Shown in pieces: positions 59,582-64,000 of a DNA stretch of 64,000 nt. Below the pieces are notes generated by a model, which saw only the letters and a list, made by a program, of their open reading frames with translations, was not told the origin of the DNA and made no database searches. Origin of the DNA: Candidatus Aminicenantota bacterium (lineage in GTDB: Bacteria; Acidobacteriota; Aminicenantia; Aminicenantales; Saccharicenantaceae); contig JAGNLW010000003.1 in the NCBI GenBank assembly GCA_017999365.1, forward strand, positions 186,001 to 250,000, read 5' to 3'. The translations under genes and the position numbers were made by a program. Within the stretch, counting starts at the first letter, position 1. Each line of letters begins with the position of its first letter.

Positions 59582-60440
59582 GGTCGTACTTCTTCACCAG
59601 CCGGACGGGCTGATAGGAGAGCTTCGCCTTCCGCAGGCCCTCGACGTCCATGTCCTGCTCGCGGTTGACGAAGGCGTAGTCCGCCCCCTCGCGGCGGACG
59701 AACTCGCGGTTGATCCACTGGGCCAGTCCGACCAGTCCGGGATTGGCGATCTCGATGGGGATGACGGCCATGTCGGCCGTCAGGCGCCCGCCCATGGTGA
59801 AGGCCTCGATGCGGCCGCCGACCTTGACCACGCCGCCCTTGAGGCCGATGCGGTCGAACGTGGCCAGGGCCTCGACGATGGCGATCTTCTCGGCCTTCAT
59901 GTAGGGGTCGCCGTTCCTCTTTTCCTCGAACCAGTCCTCGAGGAGGCGGGCGCAGCCGGGGACGTCGGCCCGGGTCAGGGGGTGGTATTCGTGGGCGCAG
60001 GTCGACTCGAACTTGCGGATACGGTTGCGCTTGCCGTCGAACTTCTTGCCTTTGAGCTCGGCCAGCTCCGGGCGCGAATAGACGTAGTCGAAGTTGGCCC
60101 GGTCCTCGCGGACCGCGAAGCCGGCGCCGTGCCGGGCCACGAACGCCTCGGGCACCCGCGACAGGCGCGGAACGCGCCCGAGGAGGGCGGCCACCGTCTC
60201 GGGCACACGCTCGCCGCCGACGGGCGGCAGGGCGTACGGCGGCTCGAAGTCGGGCTCGACCAGGACGCACAGGCTGCCGTAGAGGGTCGTCCAGCGGGGG
60301 TGCTCGGAGTCCTTCCACATATAGATGTTGGCGAAGACGAGCTCGCAGACCTCGGAGGGGTCGCGCTCGAGATAGGCGTCGAAGATGTCCTTGTCCTCGA
60401 GGCCGACGGGCTTGAGGTCGGGGAAGACGGGCAGGCTCAA
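59571..60440 (-). CDS. DUF2156 / phosphatidylglycerol lysyltransferase C-terminal-domain protein
   Basis: 289 aa from an inferred TTG at 60440, which overlaps the GNAT stop (TTGA) and follows AAGAAGG; no better start is visible. GNAT-fold protein: [15 protein letters not shown] (about 35), [16 protein letters not shown] (about 147), [20 protein letters not shown] (about 222) and [21 protein letters not shown] (about 262). Homologous domains transfer aminoacyl groups from aminoacyl-tRNA to lipids; this stand-alone soluble form has an unknown substrate. Confidence 0.82.
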   Translation of the reverse strand: MSLPVFPDLKPVGLEDKDIFDAYLERDPSEVCELVFANIYMWKDSEHPRWTTLYGSLCVLVEPDFEPPYALPPVGGERVPETVAALLGRVPRLSRVPEAFVARHGAGFAVREDRANFDYVYSRPELAELKGKKFDGKRNRIRKFESTCAHEYHPLTRADVPGCARLLEDWFEEKRNGDPYMKAEKIAIVEALATFDRIGLKGGVVKVGGRIEAFTMGGRLTADMAVIPIEIANPGLVGLAQWINREFVRREGADYAFVNREQDMDVEGLRKAKLSYQPVRLVKKYDLTP

Positions 60441-60859
60441 GGGACCTTCTTTCCGATCATGACCGCGCAGCGCTCCCGGGCGCAGCCGTCGCACCATTCG
60501 GTCAGGCGCTTGGCCGGGAACGTGGCGGGGATGTCACTGGTGATCGTCCGGAAGCCGCAGCTTTCGAAGAAGCCGGGGATGACGGTGGCCAGGTGGACCG
60601 GCCCGGGGGCCGCGGCCATGAGGGCCTCGACGAGGGCCTTGGCCAGCCCCCGTCCCCGCTCGCCCGGGTCCACGCCCAGGGCGCAAAGCTCGAGGCAGTC
60701 GGGATGCGTCTTGAGGGCCACCAGGCCGGCGATGCGGCCGTCCGGGCCGTCGGCGACCCATAGGGCATCGTCCTCGAGGCCGGGGTAGTCGAGGCCCAGG
60801 CGCCGGGCCAGCGCGACGGCCGGTCCGACGTCCTCGGGGCGGGCTTTCCGTACGGACAT
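60437..60859 (-). CDS. GNAT-family N-acetyltransferase
   Basis: 140 aa, ATG at 60859. Acetyl-CoA motif A LGVDPGERGRGLAKALVEA (about 72-90). The C-terminal CDGCARERC cysteine cluster and the TFPAKRLTEWC stretch resemble ArgA-like short N-acetylglutamate synthases, but substrate is not clear. Overlaps the following DUF2156 gene by 4 bases, so the two GNAT-fold proteins are made together. Confidence 0.85.
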   Translation of the reverse strand: MSVRKARPEDVGPAVALARRLGLDYPGLEDDALWVADGPDGRIAGLVALKTHPDCLELCALGVDPGERGRGLAKALVEALMAAAPGPVHLATVIPGFFESCGFRTITSDIPATFPAKRLTEWCDGCARERCAVMIGKKVP

Positions 60860-60889
60860 TTCCGGCCATTATACCACGCCCGGAGCGCC

Positions 60890-60918
60890 TTGACAGGCCC
60901 TCTCCCGGGCGGTAGTAT
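60890..60918 (+). promoter_or_regulatory. Promoter of buk-ptb
   Basis: TTGACA (60890-60895), 17-base spacer, TAGTAT (60913-60918). Leader about 28 bases including AAGGTGG. Confidence 0.6.
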
Positions 60919-60952
60919 TCCCCCTTAACGCCGGCGACGGAAAAGGTGGACC

Positions 60953-62020
60953 ATGCTCCTGTTGATCATCAATCCGGGCTCGACCTCGACCAAGATCGCC
61001 GTCTACGACGGTGAGCGCGAGGTCCTGTCCGAGAACATCGCCCACCCGGCCGAGGAGCTGGCCCCCTACGCCAAGATCGTCGATCAGAAGGGCTTCCGCA
61101 AGGACATCGTCCTCGAGGTCCTGCGCAAGAAGGGCCTCGAGCCCAAGGACCTGGCCGCCGTCGTCGGCCGCGGCGGCCTGCTCCGGCCCATCCCGAGCGG
61201 CGTCTACCGGGTCGACGAGCGCATGCTCGAGGACCTCTTCGCCGGGGTCCAGGGCGAGCACGCCTCGAACCTGGGCGGCCTCATCGCCGACGAGATCGCC
61301 CGCCCGCTCGGCATCCCCGCCTTCATCGTCGATCCCGTCGTCGTCGACGAGCTCGACGACTGGGCCCGCCTCTCGGGCGTCCCGGAGATCCGGCGCCGCA
61401 GCATCTTCCACGCCCTCAACCACAAGTACACGGCCCGCCTGGCCGCCCGCCAGCTCGGCAAGGCCTACGAAGCGCTCGACCTCGTCGTCTGCCACCTCGG
61501 CGGCGGCGTCACGGTCGGCGCCCACCGGCACGGCCGGGTCGTCGACGTCAACAACGGGCTCAACGGCGAGGGGCCCATCACCCCGGAGCGGGCCGGCACG
61601 GTGCCCGCCGGGGACCTCGTGGCCCTGGCCTGCTCGGGAAAGCACACGGAGCCGGAGCTCAAGAAGAAGCTCACCGGGCGGGGGGGCATGGTCGCCCACC
61701 TGGGCACGAACGACATGCGCGAGACGCTGAAGCGCGTCGCCGCGGGCGACCAGCAGGCCGCCCTCGTCTTCGAGGCCATGGTCCTGACCGTGGCCAAGCA
61801 GATCGGGGCCTGCGCCGCGGTGCTCAAGGGCCGGGTGGACGGCATCGTCCTGACCGGGGGGCTGGCCCACGCGGCCGAGTTCATCGACGGCATCAAGGAC
61901 CACGTCGCCTTCCTCGCGCCCATCTTCGTCTTCCCCGGGGAGAACGAGATGGCCGCCCTGGCCGAGGCCGGCCGCCGGGTCCTCGGCGGCGAGGACGAGG
62001 CCCGGACCTATCCGGCTTGA
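60953..62020 (+). CDS. buk: Butyrate kinase
   Basis: 355 aa, ATG at 60953. ASKHA acyl kinase: LLIINPGSTSTKIAVYD at the N-terminus, GRGGLLRPIPSGVY (about 70), CHLGGGVTVGAHRHGRVVDVNNG (about 182) and a C-terminal LTGGLAHA (about 302). The NPGSTSTK and GGLLRPIP signatures distinguish Buk from AckA. Makes ATP from butyryl (or branched-chain acyl) phosphate. In an operon with ptb, 28 bases apart. Confidence 0.95.
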   Translation: MLLLIINPGSTSTKIAVYDGEREVLSENIAHPAEELAPYAKIVDQKGFRKDIVLEVLRKKGLEPKDLAAVVGRGGLLRPIPSGVYRVDERMLEDLFAGVQGEHASNLGGLIADEIARPLGIPAFIVDPVVVDELDDWARLSGVPEIRRRSIFHALNHKYTARLAARQLGKAYEALDLVVCHLGGGVTVGAHRHGRVVDVNNGLNGEGPITPERAGTVPAGDLVALACSGKHTEPELKKKLTGRGGMVAHLGTNDMRETLKRVAAGDQQAALVFEAMVLTVAKQIGACAAVLKGRVDGIVLTGGLAHAAEFIDGIKDHVAFLAPIFVFPGENEMAALAEAGRRVLGGEDEARTYPA

Positions 62021-62048
62021 GCTTATTCATAGGATCGAAGGAGCCATC

Positions 62049-62948
62049 ATGATCACCAACCTCGACCAGATCGTCGAACGCGTCAAGGGGACCCCCAACA
62101 AGCGGCTGGCCGTGGCCGTCGCGGAAGATCCCCACACCATCGAGGCCGTCGGCCGGGCCGTCAAGGAGAATCTCGTCCACGCCACCTTGACCGGCGACGA
62201 GAAGGCCATCAAGAAGGTGGCCGCCGAGGCCAAGGTCGACGTCAAGCTCTTCGAGATCCTCCACGAGCCCGACAAGGGCAAGGCCCTGGCGCTGGCCATC
62301 GGCCTCGTCCGCGAGAAGAAGGCCGATTTCCTGATGAAGGGCCTGCTCGACTCCTCCCTCTACATCCGCGGCATCATCGACAAGGAGAAGGGCCTCCTGC
62401 CGCCGGGCAAGCTCCTGTCCCACGTCACGGTCATCCAGGCCCCGGCCTGGAAGAAGCTCATCGTCTGCGGCGACGTGGCCGTCATCCCGGCCCCGGACCT
62501 CGAGGCCAAGATCGCCATCCTCAACTACGCCATCGGCGTGGCCCATAAGCTGGAGATCGAGAAGCCCAAGGCCGTCCTCTTATCGGCGGTCGAGAAGGTC
62601 AATCCCAAGATGCCCTCGACGACGGAGAGCGCCATCATCGCCAAGATGGCCGACCGCGGCCAGATCAAGGGGGCCATCGTCGATGGGCCACTGGCCCTCG
62701 ACGTCGCCTTCAGCGAGGAGAGCGCCAAGATCAAGGGCCTGGTCTCCCCGGTCGCCGGCGACGCCGACATCCTGGTCTTCCCCAGCATCGAAGCCGGCAA
62801 CATATTCTTCAAGGCCTGCACCTACCTGGCGAAGGCGGAGCTGGGCGCGGTCGTCGCCGGCGCCAACTGCCCATGCGTCCTGACCTCGCGCGGCGATTCC
62901 GAGGACACCAAGTTCTACTCGATCGCCTTGGCGTCGCTCCTGAGCTAA
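62049..62948 (+). CDS. ptb: Phosphate butyryltransferase
   Basis: 299 aa, ATG at 62049, SD GAAGGAG. Pta_PTB fold: KRLAVAVAEDPHTIEAVGRA (about 17), FLMKGLLDSSLYIRGII (about 95), VGLVSPVAGDADILVFPSIEAGN-type motif (about 235) and a C-terminal SRGDSEDTKFYSIALA, as in Ptb. Converts butyryl-CoA or related acyl-CoA to acyl phosphate for Buk. Lies directly upstream of an IS element end. Confidence 0.93.
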   Translation: MITNLDQIVERVKGTPNKRLAVAVAEDPHTIEAVGRAVKENLVHATLTGDEKAIKKVAAEAKVDVKLFEILHEPDKGKALALAIGLVREKKADFLMKGLLDSSLYIRGIIDKEKGLLPPGKLLSHVTVIQAPAWKKLIVCGDVAVIPAPDLEAKIAILNYAIGVAHKLEIEKPKAVLLSAVEKVNPKMPSTTESAIIAKMADRGQIKGAIVDGPLALDVAFSEESAKIKGLVSPVAGDADILVFPSIEAGNIFFKACTYLAKAELGAVVAGANCPCVLTSRGDSEDTKFYSIALASLLS

Positions 62949-62980
62949 ATTAATATTGCCCCGACAAGCTTCATTTGGCC

Positions 62981-63000
62981 GTGTCAACTGATGTTCGCAA
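62981..63000. mobile_element. Candidate right-hand end of the IS256-type element
   Basis: GTGTCAACTGATGTTCGCAA lies just outside the transposase 3' end, where an IS256 terminal repeat is expected. The matching left end would be beyond the window, so this is only a proposal. Confidence 0.35.
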
Positions 63001-63024
63001 CTTCGGGGCCATCGTTCACTCACT

Positions 63025-64000
63025 TCAGTTAGCCGCTTGAGCCGTCAGCTCATGGAGCCAGTCCAAGGACCAGAGGGCCTTATCCTCCCGGATGTAGCTG
63101 CGTTCGTTCGCCCAGTCCTCCGAGTACTCGATGAGGTAGCAGATCGTCAGCCGCACTTAGCTCTCGACCGAAGGGAAGACCCCCACGACCCGGCTGCGCC
63201 GACGGATCTCCTTGTTGAGCCGCTCCTGGCCGTTGGCCGAGGAGATGCGCTTCTTGTCGACCTCCGGGAAGTCGTAGAAGGCAAGCGAGTCCTCGAGCCC
63301 CTCTTCCAGGCAACGGATAGCGTCAGGGAACCGCTTGCCGTAGTCGTCGATCAGGGCCGCCGCGGCCCGGCGGGCGCCCTTCTTGTCCGGCTCGAGCCAG
63401 ATCTGCTTCAGATGGGCCGCGAAGCGGGCCTTCTCACGATGCGGCACCTTGGCCAGGATGTTCCGCATGAAGTGAACCTTGCAGCGCTGCCAGCTCGCTC
63501 CAAGCCACTCCTTCTGGACCGCGGCCTGGTTCCCGGCATGGGCGTCGGAGATCACAAGCGCCGTCCTTTTCATGCCCCGGGCTTTTAGCTTACGGAAGAA
63601 GACGCGCCAGCTGTCTTCCGACTCGTCGAACATGGGCTCTACGGCCAGGATCTCTCGAGAGCCGGCGGGATTAACACCACAGGCGATCATCACGGCCACC
63701 GAGACGACCTTGCCCTCGCCCCGGACCTTCTGATATAGGGCGTCAATGCAAAAGAAGGGGTACTCCTCGGCCAGAGGACGAGCCTTGAAGTCCTCGACCT
63801 GCGAGTCGAGCTCCTTGTTGAACTCCGAGACCTGGGAAGCGGAGATGTTCTCGATCCCCATCGCATGGGCCAGACGCTCGATCTTCCGGGTCGAGACTCC
63901 GATGACGAAGGTTTCCTGGACAACGGCGATCAGCGCTTGTTCAGACCAGCGACGTTCCGAGACGAAAAATGGGACATAGCCACCCTTCCGGACCTTGGGC
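63025..64000 (-). pseudogene. IS256-family (mutator-type) transposase, interrupted by an in-frame stop and cut by the window end
   Basis: Frame is open from the window edge (64000) to a TAA at 63157-63159, then continues in the same frame for 43 more codons to TGA at 63025-63027. The 281 codons before the TAA contain the DDE-type core: FFCIDALYQKVRG (first Asp), ALVISDAHAGNQAAVQKEWLGASWQRCKVHFMRN (second Asp and the C-x2-H motif), with the last Glu in NGQERLNKEIRRR. IS256 proteins usually run on past FPS with a helical tail, and the post-stop segment (ICYLIEYSEDWANERSYI) looks like that tail. A nonsense mutation in a recent copy is the simplest reading. Confidence 0.8.

Noticed and set aside
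62958..63009. GCCCCGA/TCGGGGC inverted pair after ptb as a terminator
   Set aside because: The arms are about 40 bases apart with no T-run, and the interval includes the presumed IS end; chance pairing is likely.

Overview
This 64-kb window is GC-rich bacterial DNA with tightly packed, often 4-base-overlapping genes. The cell it implies is diderm: PilQ secretin, an Omp85 protein, TamB, FadL and lipoproteins are all present. Gene content is that of an anaerobic or fermentative heterotroph, because acetate kinase, two phosphotransacylases and butyrate kinase lie within 6 kb. The mixture (PilMNOPQ, HslUV, M42 peptidases, secreted GH2 beta-galactosidase, Ser/Thr kinase) fits an uncultured Acidobacteriota-type lineage such as Aminicenantia. 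That placement is inference from gene content only. One tRNA gene (Phe) is present; no rRNA, CRISPR or prophage was seen.

Layout. 0-6 kb, minus strand: truncated tsaB, a LeuCD-like hydratase plus beta-decarboxylating dehydrogenase operon, an ECF sigma/anti-sigma/TPR unit and an RRM protein. 6-8 kb: sppA. 8-13 kb, minus: helicase-nuclease fusion, FtsB-like protein, phosphohexomutase. 13-19.4 kb, plus: coaD and the type IV pilus genes pilMNOPQ plus a lipoprotein, ending in an intrinsic terminator. 19.7-26.6 kb, minus: one long operon (DUF465, ASADH-like, yicC, gmk, coaBC, UDG, priA). 26.8-31.4 kb: tRNA-Phe, FadL porin, clpB and a small acidic protein. 31.4-39 kb: mutS, pgsA, fabD, SurA-like protein, Omp85. 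39-46.3 kb, minus: tamB, transaldolase, FAH-family hydrolase, LptM-like lipoprotein, hslU, hslV. 46.6-53.3 kb, plus: nucleotidyltransferase, beta-galactosidase, Ser/Thr kinase, LMW phosphatase. 53.3-57 kb: AI-2E-type permease and two tandem M42-family genes. 57.1-63 kb: ackA, pta, DUF2156, GNAT, buk, ptb. 63-64 kb: the end of an IS256-type insertion sequence with an internal stop.

The most unusual signal is non-coding. Two homologous intergenic elements of about 300-330 nt (7873-8202 and 19403-19702) both sit between convergent genes. They keep the same series of stems while the stem sequences differ in a compensatory way. A third, more diverged structure with the same architecture lies at 46371-46524, and another multi-hairpin spacer at 56888-57018. 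Other points worth a second look: a PriA without a Walker A lysine, an active/inactive M42 pair, an ASADH-like protein without its nucleophile, promoters placed so that transcripts would be leaderless, and a LeuCD-like operon whose dehydrogenase carries an isocitrate-type rather than isopropylmalate-type motif.
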